A DNA stretch of 64,000 nt from Marinomonas sp. MED121 (GTDB lineage: Bacteria; Pseudomonadota; Gammaproteobacteria; Pseudomonadales; Marinomonadaceae): assembly GCF_000153025.1 (NCBI RefSeq), contig NZ_CH672435.1, forward strand, positions 1-64,000, read 5' to 3'. Position 1 is the first letter of the stretch. Every line of letters begins with the position of its first letter. Below the pieces are notes generated by a model. It was not told where the DNA came from, ran no database searches, and saw only the letters and a list, made by a program, of their open reading frames with translations. Of this stretch, positions 55,701 through 62,941 are shown piece after piece. Position numbers and translations under genes: made by a program.

Positions 55701-58700
55701 TTGATTAGATAAATCACGCAAAGTATCCACTAACAGCGTTTCATTCGCCTGTTCAAACAAGCTTGAATCAAGACTATGTACACTAAGTGGCACTGCAAGA
55801 GGACGACTCTCAGTGCCAGCGAGCACCGCTTGATACAAGTCGCCATCTTGTTCGACAAAGACAGTACGCAGGCTATTTTGCTCTGACATTAATACGGCTA
55901 ACGCCCGTTGTAAGGCAGTTAAATTAAGCTTACCTTTCACTCTTAAGGATAAAGTCAGCTGATAAGCTCGGCTTGCGCCACTGAATTTTTCTAAGAACCA
56001 AAGACGTTTTTGCGTCGCGTGCATCGGAAACAAGTTCGCACCGGATGATGCTTCAGTCCGCTTACGAGACGGGATAATGAAAGGTTGGCTATCATCTGTC
56101 GACTGCTCTAGTTGCTCAATCTCTGCTGCTAAAGCCATTAAGGTCGGTTTTTCAAATAAGCTACGAAGCGGCACATCCACGGCAAAGTCTTCTGCCAAAG
56201 CCGCCACAATACGTGCAGCTAATAGGGAATGACCACCGAGTGAGAAGAAATTATCTTCACGGGCAATGTCAATGTGCTCACTGTCTCTCTCAGCGGCCTT
56301 ATCAGCTACTTTATTGGCAATTTTATCGGCTGCCTTATCAGTAACGCCCAACAGAACCTGATTCCATATGCAAGCAAGACGTTTTTCCCAAAGGCCTTGA
56401 GGCGCTGTTCGCTCCTGGGTTTGAGCTTGTGCGCTCGCCAGACTTGGAAGCGCCAAAGCCTGTAGTGCTCCTCGATCTACCTTGCCATTGGCGTTTTGTG
56501 GCAAGACATCCAGCCATTGCCAAAAAGTGGGCAGCATATATTCAGGCAAACGCTTAGCAAGATGCTCGCGCAAGGCAGTCGATTCGCCTTGTTCACCACT
56601 CCAATAAGCGACTAATTTCGCTTGATCACCTTTGCCCTCTAACAAGACAACCGCATTATCAACACCATCAAGTTGAGGCAACAAGGCTTCTATTTCACCT
56701 AGCTCAATCCTGAATCCACGTAATTTAACTTGGAAGTCATTTCGCCCTAAATAATCTAACGTGCCATCAAGTCGACGACTCACTAAATCACCTGTCTTAT
56801 AGAAACGTTCATGTCCAGCAAACGCTGTTCTATTAGGAGAAGAGCAATAGGGATTAGCAACAAAGGCTTTTTCGGTTAAGTCAGGCGCCTTATGATAACC
56901 AAGACCTACGCCGTCCCCACTCAAATAAAGCTCACCGGTTACACCCTCAGGCACAGAACGCATTGAATCATCTAAAACATGGGCAGATAATCCTTTAAAA
57001 ACTTTACCGATTGGTAAGGTTGCGCTCGATGTTGCAGCATCACAATCAGCAAGTGTGATTGCCTGGTAGGTGGAATAAACCGTCACTTCTGTTGGGCCAT
57101 AGGCATTAATCAGCTCTGCGCCACGCATCAAAATTTGACGCCCTAGCTCTGCACTCAAGGCTTCACCAATTGAAATTGCCGTCACCCCATCAAGGGTGCG
57201 ACGAGAGCGAGCTAAAAACATACTCCAAGTGGCAGGTGTTGCTTGCATTAAACTGACAGGCTTGTGACTTACAGCAGCATCAAGCAACTGATCCAAGAGT
57301 CGAGGATCTTTAGTTTGTTCATTGGTTGCGACCAAGATACTTGCGCCCTGTGTTAAAGGATACAAGAGCTCCACAATGGAAATATCAAAGCAATAGGTTG
57401 TTAAAGACAGTACCTTGTCCTTGGTTGAAAGCGGAACACAATCTGATAACTCACGACATAAATACGCAAGATTACCGAGACTGATCTCTACTCCTTTTGG
57501 CCGCCCTGTTGACCCTGAGGTGTAGAGAATATAAGCCAGTTGATCTGGCTTTTCTGTATCTGGCTTTTCTGTATCTGACTTTTCTGTATAGACAAGAGGT
57601 TGTTCTGTCGTTACTTGGTGATCGTTATAAGTATCGCTATCTAAATCGCTTTCTAGTGTATTATCTAAATCAAACCAAGTATCAGCACCTATAGCCAAAC
57701 AAGCCAATTCAGGCTGAAACTCTGTTACCTTGCTTTGATATGCCCTATTTACCAAACATAGCACTGGAGTTGAGTGCGCCAAAACATAAGACATACGATC
57801 TGCAGGCCATTCAGGCTCAATCGGCACATAGGCAGCACCTGATTTAAGCACCGCCAAGATAGAAACCAACATATGTTGATCTCTATCGACACAAAGGGCG
57901 ACTCGATCACCTTGTTTGATACCGGATTTCTGCAGCTGAACCGCTAAGCGGTCACTGTGCCTATTCAGTTCAGCATAAGTCAGAGGATTTGAGCCCGCTT
58001 CTCCACCTTGAACCCCAATCGCATCAGGCTGATTGTTAACCTGCTCGGCAAACTGGCTTAACACACTCTTGCCCTTAGGAATCGACGCAGCCTCTAACAT
58101 CTCAGAATCAGCCGGTTGCCATAAATCCATCTCAGTCAGCTCAGACTCTGGATTCTCAAGCATCCATTCCAAAATACGCTCAAAGTCATTGGCCATACGA
58201 ATAACCGTTTCGGGCTGGAACAACTCAGTACTGTATTCAAAGCTTAAATTAAATGTTCCTTCATGGGCTTGTACATCCAGTTTGAAATCACATAGTGCCG
58301 TGTCTGGACGGTTATCTATGGCATCTACCTCAAGACCACCTAGCTCTAATTGATCTAGCGCCTTACCAGAGAGGTAATTAAACATGGATTGGAATAGCGG
58401 GTTATAGCTTGTCTGACGATCAACACCCAACTGATCAATCAAGTAATCGAATGGCAAGTCTTGATTAGCTTGAGCTTGTTGCGCCTGCTTTGCAATCGAT
58501 TCTATTAACTTTTCTACACTTTGAGTCGGTGTCAGATCAGCACGCTGTACCAAGGTATTAATGAAGCAACCAAAGATGTCTTGAGTCAGTGCATGGTGGC
58601 GGTTAGCCACAGGCACACCAATCAGAATATCCTTTTGACCGCTGTAAGCACCTAATAGCAACTGGAATGCCGCCATGGTAGAGGCAAAATGACTGCGCCC

Positions 58701-61700
58701 TGCTGCGCGATCAAAGTCAGTCAGTTTTTGGGCAATACTCGCGGACAAGGTGGTCACATAACGTTTGCCTTCACCACTTGGCTGCTCTGGTCTTGGGTAA
58801 TCACTACTAAGGGATAAAACAGGCAATGCTAATGCCTCATCAGACGTAGATTGCTGTGCACTGTCTTTTGGCTGAAGTAACGTCTTCCAGTAGTCTAGTT
58901 GCGATTCTAAATGGCCCTCATCCATCAGCTCTCTTTGCCAAAGAGCATAGTCTGAGTATTGTAATTCTGGCGTGGCCAAAGCAAGGGCTTGGTCATTCAC
59001 AATGGTTTGATAAATTTTGCAGAACTGGTCAACCAAGAGACGCAAAGACCAAGCGTCAGCGATAATATGATGACAGTTAAATGCCAACACTTGGCTGTGC
59101 TCAAGCTCATACAAGCTCACACGTAATAAAGGACCTTGATCCAATGAAAACGGCTGCATGGCATCCGCTTTGAGCGCTTTTTCTAAGATTGCAGATTCAG
59201 ATAAGGATTCAGATAAGGCTTCATCCTCTGTTTCTAGGTGCGACACAGAAATAGAAATGTCGCCCTTTGGTGAAATCACCTGAACAGGTTCACCCTGCTC
59301 AACTACAAAGTGGGTTCTCAGAATATCATGCTCAGAGATAATGCTATTCAGGGCTTGTTCAGCCACAGTCACGCTAAGTTTTTTGCCTTCAGCGGTTTTA
59401 TGAATTCGAATCGCTGCCGGTAAATTGTAAGCGGCACTTTCTGGGTCCAATTGCTGTAAGAACCACATACGTTGCTGAGACCAAGAGAGTTTCACCTTCA
59501 CATCTTGATTAGATGACGTGTTATTCCCTTGCAAGGATTTCAACGGTGGCAGTGTATTTTGCCCCTCATTCGCATCAATCCAGCTCGCCAGTAAGGCAAT
59601 GGTCGGCTGCTCAAATATACTTCGAAGGGGCACTTCTCGGCTCAATAAGCGCGTTAATTGTCCCGCCATTTGAGTGGCTAATAAGGAGTGTCCACCCAGC
59701 TCAAAGAAGTTGTCATGGATGCCAATGCGATCCAAGCCAAGCAATGATTGCCAAGTCTCACATAAGGACTGCTGTAATTCCGAAGTAGGCGCAACATAAC
59801 CTGCCCCTAACTGTTTGTTAAAGTCAACACTCGGTAACTGCTTACGATCGACTTTTCCATTGTTATTACGAGGTAGTTTTGGCAAACAAACAAACGCACT
59901 CGGCACCATGTAATCCGGTAAACCTTGGGCCACAAAATCACGCAGTTCGCGCCAGTTATTTTGCTCATTCTGCTCTTTTGCAGCACCATTTAGCGCCTCA
60001 CCTGCGATGTATGCCACCAGCACCTTACCACGCTTTTTGTCATTAGCCGCAAGTAATACCACTTCATCAACATCTGGGTGCTGGGCCAATCTAGATTCAA
60101 TTTCACCCAACTCAATTCGATACCCACGAACCTTAACCTGATAATCGACTCGCCCTACATATTGTAAGCTGCCATCTGCTAAATAGCGGGCAAGATCACC
60201 CGTACGGTATAAACGCTCGCCATTATTTAAAAACGGGTTAGGTAGGAAGACCCCCGCTGTACGCTCGGGCTCATTAAGATAACCACGGCCAATTCCCGTA
60301 CCTGCCACGTAAATTTCGCCAATCGCACCAATTGGCACCAACTCAAGTTCAGGGCTTAATAAATAAAGACGGTTATTCGCTGTGGCAGAACCAATGGGCA
60401 CATGCAGCACCTGGTCACTTAGGCGATCAACAATAGGATAAAAGGCAACATCGTCTGAACACTCAGCCGGGCCATAGGCATTCATTAACGGAATAGACGG
60501 ATATTGCTCTATCCATTGTTGGGCCAATACAGGCGGTAAGGCTTCACCTGTTGGTAACACCCATCTTAGTGTCGACAAAGACGACTTAGAGCCTGATGTT
60601 TCAGTAGCAAGCATACCTTGAATCAAAGCAGGAACTGGCTCTAAGACACTAATGCCACGACGATCAATTTCAGTGACTAGTCGAGCAGGGTCTTGGCTTA
60701 TACAGTCTGGCAGAATTTCGACTCTTGCCCCAAGAATGGGCGCAATCAAAAACTGCCATACCGAGATGTCGAAACATTGAGAGGCGGTTTGCGCAATGAC
60801 ATCCTGATCGGTTAATTGTAAGGGAGCGAATTTACCCAGCATGTTATTCAACATGCCATTTCGGGTCACCATGGCACCTTTTGGTGTTCCGGTAGATCCT
60901 GAAGTGAAAATAACATAGGCTAGGTTTTGCCCCGCCAGTTTGCGATCTGGCGCTTTAGCAGAATCAAAAGCCAATTCGCTGCTAGCAGAAGCTTCATAGC
61001 CAGCAGGCGCCTCATAGCTTGTAGACCATTCAGCTCTATCATAGGTTGCGACACTCGGTTTATCGCCATCTAAGCCAGACTCTGACAAGTCACTCTCTGA
61101 CAAAGCGCTAACAGACAAAGCGCTGGCTGACAAGGCATCTAGGGCCAACTCTTCAAACTGTTTATTTGCCAATACTAAACTTGATCTACTTTGCTTTAAG
61201 ACTTGAGCAATACGCAATGGAGGATGGCTAGGATCAAGTGGTAAATACGCAGCACCGGATCTTAGCACCGCTAAGATCATGACCAGAAAATCGCTATTAC
61301 GCTCACCTAACAGGGCAACCACGCTGTCTAGTTTGACACCATGGTGAACCAGTTTTTGAGTCAAGGCATTAACTCGCTGACTCAATGCTTCATAAGTCAG
61401 TGTTGTTTCCCCATCACTGACGACGACTTTATTTGGATTAGCGGCAACTTGCGCATCAAAACGCTCAATATAACTCGCGCCTAAATCAAACTTGTCACCT
61501 TCAGACCATAATTTTTGCTGCTCAACTTCTTCGGCTTGCAACATAGGTAATTGACTCAAAGTCGCCTTTGAATCAAGCGTCAACATAGACAGCAATAGGG
61601 TTTTAAAATGGCCCAACATGATACTTACCGCATCATGGGAGAAATCTTGGCCTTGATAGGTCAATTGCAAATGCAAAGACTCACCAGGAATAATCACCAC

Positions 61701-62912
61701 AGTAATGGGGTAGTTAGTATGGGTTCTGTTAGTCGCGTTCTGGACGATAAACTCAAGGTTTTCCTGACTCAAACCCGCATCCATTGGCGCGTTTTCAAAC
61801 ACGAACAAACTTTGAAATAGATCCTGCCCCTCAACCTCACTCCATTGCTGGATATCAGCCAATGAGCTGGTTTCATGCTCACGCAAAGCCAGGTTTTCCG
61901 TTTGCAAGGCACGCAGCCACTCACCTAAAGACGCGGTTGGGCTAACACGCCAGCGCAGCGGCAAGGTATTAATAAACAAGCCAACAATGGATTCCATGCC
62001 TTCCATATGAGCCGGACGACCCGCCACAGTCACCCCAAAAAGCAGGTCTTGTTCACCACTGTATCTATTTAGCAATAACGCCCAAGCGCCCTGTATTAGG
62101 GTATTAAGCGTCACTTTATTTTGTGCTGCTAAAGCTTGTAGCTTGGCGGTGTCATCAACACTTAGATGCTCGATAAGATCAACAACAGGATCAGCCTCTA
62201 AATATTGCTTGGGCTCACGTATCCCAAGAGAAGTGGGGACATCAAAGCCAGCCAGCCTTTGCTGCCAAAAATCTTTGTGGGTGTCAGCAGGCTGTTCACG
62301 CAACCAGCGAATAAAGTCTTGATAAGGGCGAGGTTTTGGCAGTGTTACCTGCTCTCCTTTTACAAAAGCACGGTAGTAGGTCAAAAAGTCCATCATGATT
62401 AATGAGAAGCACCAAGCATCCATCAAGATATGATGATAACTACGGACAAACTGATAGCGGTTTTCATCCAGTTGAATAAGACGCACACGCATAATCGGCG
62501 CTTTATTAAAGTCCAGCCCAGCTTGTCTTTCTTGGGCTAACATCTCATCTAGTTTTTGTTGCTGCGCTTGCTCACTCACCCCGCGCCAATCCATTAACTC
62601 AACAGGCAGGTCAACCTCTTTATAAACAACTTGCAAAGGCCGCTTTTGCTGCTTCCAGACAAACGCAGTACGCAATAACTCATGGCGCTGTACCACTGCA
62701 CTCCAAGCCCGTTGAAATGCTGTTTGATTAAGGGATTCCATCTCCATAACATGGCGATATTGTAGTAGATACATACCTTGTTCAGGGTTCATCAAGGTAT
62801 GAAATAACAAGCCTTCTTGCATAGGTGCAAGTGGGTAAATCGATTCAATTTTATTCGACAAAGCATTCATTTCTGGTGATGCATGAGAAATTGAAGTCAT
62901 TAGGTTCTTCAT
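52716..62912 (-). CDS. Three-module NRPS: (C-A-T)x3
   Basis: Synthetase of 3398 residues with no epimerase or thioesterase. Module 1: C (YHHILMDAW, His160/161, of the type that accepts a D-residue donor), A (YVIFTSGSTG near 667; hand-read code DIWELTADDK, an acidic pocket suggesting a basic substrate such as Arg, Dab or Orn), T near 1072. Module 2: C (HHIIADAW near 1282), A (near 1794; code DIVQIIAVYK, not recognised), T near 2227. Module 3: C (HHLIADAW near 2434), A (near 2922; code DILQIGAIWK, glycine-like), T near 3339. The first C domain fits the epimerase that ends the upstream NRPS. The gene begins 26 nt after that NRPS with a hairpin between, and no clear ribosome binding site is seen. 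Confidence 0.92.
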   Translation of the reverse strand: MKNLMTSISHASPEMNALSNKIESIYPLAPMQEGLLFHTLMNPEQGMYLLQYRHVMEMESLNQTAFQRAWSAVVQRHELLRTAFVWKQQKRPLQVVYKEVDLPVELMDWRGVSEQAQQQKLDEMLAQERQAGLDFNKAPIMRVRLIQLDENRYQFVRSYHHILMDAWCFSLIMMDFLTYYRAFVKGEQVTLPKPRPYQDFIRWLREQPADTHKDFWQQRLAGFDVPTSLGIREPKQYLEADPVVDLIEHLSVDDTAKLQALAAQNKVTLNTLIQGAWALLLNRYSGEQDLLFGVTVAGRPAHMEGMESIVGLFINTLPLRWRVSPTASLGEWLRALQTENLALREHETSSLADIQQWSEVEGQDLFQSLFVFENAPMDAGLSQENLEFIVQNATNRTHTNYPITVVIIPGESLHLQLTYQGQDFSHDAVSIMLGHFKTLLLSMLTLDSKATLSQLPMLQAEEVEQQKLWSEGDKFDLGASYIERFDAQVAANPNKVVVSDGETTLTYEALSQRVNALTQKLVHHGVKLDSVVALLGERNSDFLVMILAVLRSGAAYLPLDPSHPPLRIAQVLKQSRSSLVLANKQFEELALDALSASALSVSALSESDLSESGLDGDKPSVATYDRAEWSTSYEAPAGYEASASSELAFDSAKAPDRKLAGQNLAYVIFTSGSTGTPKGAMVTRNGMLNNMLGKFAPLQLTDQDVIAQTASQCFDISVWQFLIAPILGARVEILPDCISQDPARLVTEIDRRGISVLEPVPALIQGMLATETSGSKSSLSTLRWVLPTGEALPPVLAQQWIEQYPSIPLMNAYGPAECSDDVAFYPIVDRLSDQVLHVPIGSATANNRLYLLSPELELVPIGAIGEIYVAGTGIGRGYLNEPERTAGVFLPNPFLNNGERLYRTGDLARYLADGSLQYVGRVDYQVKVRGYRIELGEIESRLAQHPDVDEVVLLAANDKKRGKVLVAYIAGEALNGAAKEQNEQNNWRELRDFVAQGLPDYMVPSAFVCLPKLPRNNNGKVDRKQLPSVDFNKQLGAGYVAPTSELQQSLCETWQSLLGLDRIGIHDNFFELGGHSLLATQMAGQLTRLLSREVPLRSIFEQPTIALLASWIDANEGQNTLPPLKSLQGNNTSSNQDVKVKLSWSQQRMWFLQQLDPESAAYNLPAAIRIHKTAEGKKLSVTVAEQALNSIISEHDILRTHFVVEQGEPVQVISPKGDISISVSHLETEDEALSESLSESAILEKALKADAMQPFSLDQGPLLRVSLYELEHSQVLAFNCHHIIADAWSLRLLVDQFCKIYQTIVNDQALALATPELQYSDYALWQRELMDEGHLESQLDYWKTLLQPKDSAQQSTSDEALALPVLSLSSDYPRPEQPSGEGKRYVTTLSASIAQKLTDFDRAAGRSHFASTMAAFQLLLGAYSGQKDILIGVPVANRHHALTQDIFGCFINTLVQRADLTPTQSVEKLIESIAKQAQQAQANQDLPFDYLIDQLGVDRQTSYNPLFQSMFNYLSGKALDQLELGGLEVDAIDNRPDTALCDFKLDVQAHEGTFNLSFEYSTELFQPETVIRMANDFERILEWMLENPESELTEMDLWQPADSEMLEAASIPKGKSVLSQFAEQVNNQPDAIGVQGGEAGSNPLTYAELNRHSDRLAVQLQKSGIKQGDRVALCVDRDQHMLVSILAVLKSGAAYVPIEPEWPADRMSYVLAHSTPVLCLVNRAYQSKVTEFQPELACLAIGADTWFDLDNTLESDLDSDTYNDHQVTTEQPLVYTEKSDTEKPDTEKPDQLAYILYTSGSTGRPKGVEISLGNLAYLCRELSDCVPLSTKDKVLSLTTYCFDISIVELLYPLTQGASILVATNEQTKDPRLLDQLLDAAVSHKPVSLMQATPATWSMFLARSRRTLDGVTAISIGEALSAELGRQILMRGAELINAYGPTEVTVYSTYQAITLADCDAATSSATLPIGKVFKGLSAHVLDDSMRSVPEGVTGELYLSGDGVGLGYHKAPDLTEKAFVANPYCSSPNRTAFAGHERFYKTGDLVSRRLDGTLDYLGRNDFQVKLRGFRIELGEIEALLPQLDGVDNAVVLLEGKGDQAKLVAYWSGEQGESTALREHLAKRLPEYMLPTFWQWLDVLPQNANGKVDRGALQALALPSLASAQAQTQERTAPQGLWEKRLACIWNQVLLGVTDKAADKIANKVADKAAERDSEHIDIAREDNFFSLGGHSLLAARIVAALAEDFAVDVPLRSLFEKPTLMALAAEIEQLEQSTDDSQPFIIPSRKRTEASSGANLFPMHATQKRLWFLEKFSGASRAYQLTLSLRVKGKLNLTALQRALAVLMSEQNSLRTVFVEQDGDLYQAVLAGTESRPLAVPLSVHSLDSSLFEQANETLLVDTLRDLSNQAFTPEEKPPWRLDVLEAEQGEEHILQLCLHHLIADAWSLKVFFDELQALYSDSVADVLNIEGRESLPYQFGDYASWWQGSETRNTLQQQLNYWKEKLAGEQPLLDLPTDFPRPKQLSSKGQRYRFTLPENLVAQLKQQSSQRQVTAFVPLLNAWQLLLSRYSGQDDIQIGIPVANRQQAYSGKLIGYFASTQVVKAPLALQESVETSWQRLQQTLTEAQQNQDLPFEKLVEALDLPRDNGRAPLFQSLFNLIQLDSDSHFAGLATERITLDEGTSLSEIGMQIEQGQNEQGKSEWCCVLEYSSELFLQDTMARYARHYLNLLTDMLSEPEKPLCQVEILSGLDGNLDEKLEQTFNDTSAELKDDYDLIRRFESQVESTPEAIAIRFHDESMSYRRLNSEVNQLAHYLMDKGVGAEQKVAILLDRGPLAVIAHLAVLKAGGAYIPLDPAQPADRLSYICQHAKPSLLITQTENSGLVKSNADVLTLNSLPSESGLAFNLALNHDWNLNPSRGIHYSQLAYVIYTSGSTGKPKGVAISRGNLANFLHGMGQKIAISETDSWLAVTTTSFDISALEIYLPLLQGATLLMADSQQTMDVDALFELLNQATVFQATPTTWQMLLTKNDAVWPALKGIVGGEAVPNYLAKKLMEKGVTLINAYGPTETTIWSTTHSFNEKGAVEASDVEEGALEESAVEEGAVEKGISEDGVAAIGTPILNNRCYLLDDHLQPVPLGATGELYIAGEGVARGYQDAPDLTASVFVPDPFSQDGSRLYKTGDLVRLGKNGLLEYIGRSDFQIKVRGFRIELGEIENSLRKFEGVSEAVVVADDKQRLVAFLQTQESISSLTMRELLEAELPAYMLPYQCVCVSQFALNSNGKIDRKALTCQASALELQTSSDRVQSRALEGDVEHRLADIWQALLGTLPKAEDSFFVLGGHSLLAMQMIAKVEAEFGIRLALQSLFEKPTIAALAEQITGSDEQQDDELDFMDQLLSEFED
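53601..53675. repeat. 15-bp tandem repeat x5 in NRPS A domain
   Basis: Five consecutive 15-bp units encode an acidic series of the VEEGA, LEESA type in the third A domain, after the GPTETTIWS motif. Confidence 0.93.
56296..56343. repeat. 12-bp tandem repeat x4 before a T domain
   Basis: Four 12-bp units encode DKAA, DKIA, NKVA, DKAA just before the second carrier domain, inserted in what is normally a short helix region. Confidence 0.85.
57543..57587. repeat. 15-bp tandem repeat x3, two copies perfect
   Basis: Three 15-bp units encode TEKSD TEKPD TEKPD directly before QLAYILYTSGSTG of the second A domain. Confidence 0.95.
59194..59217. repeat. 12-bp tandem repeat x2, perfect
   Basis: Two identical copies of GATTCAGATAAG encode LSES LSES in a loop of the second condensation domain. 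Confidence 0.9.
60981..61016. repeat. 18-bp tandem repeat x2 in NRPS A domain
   Basis: Two diverged 18-bp units encode YEAPAG YEASAS in the expanded loop before YVIFTSGSTG of the first A domain. Confidence 0.75.
61070..61144. repeat. 15-bp tandem repeat x5 in NRPS A domain
   Basis: Five units encode DALSA, SALSV, SALSE, SDLSE, SGLDG in the same expanded loop of the first A domain as the neighbouring 18-bp repeat. Confidence 0.92.
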
Positions 62913-62923
62913 AGTCAGTCTTA

Positions 62924-62941
62924 TGAGAGCTTTCGCTCTCA
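62924..62941 (-). promoter_or_regulatory. GAAA-tetraloop hairpin at the NRPS gene junction
   Basis: Perfect 7-bp stem with loop GAAA on the minus strand. The stop codon of the upstream NRPS forms the first three bases of the stem, and the next start codon is 12 nt after the hairpin. It could affect coupling or mRNA stability between the two genes. Confidence 0.6.

Noticed and set aside
41162..61144. Possible CRISPR array or transposon footprint from the many short repeats
   Set aside because: Units are 12-21 bp, directly adjacent with no spacers, differ from site to site and stay in frame within NRPS genes. No cas, transposase or terminal inverted repeats are present.
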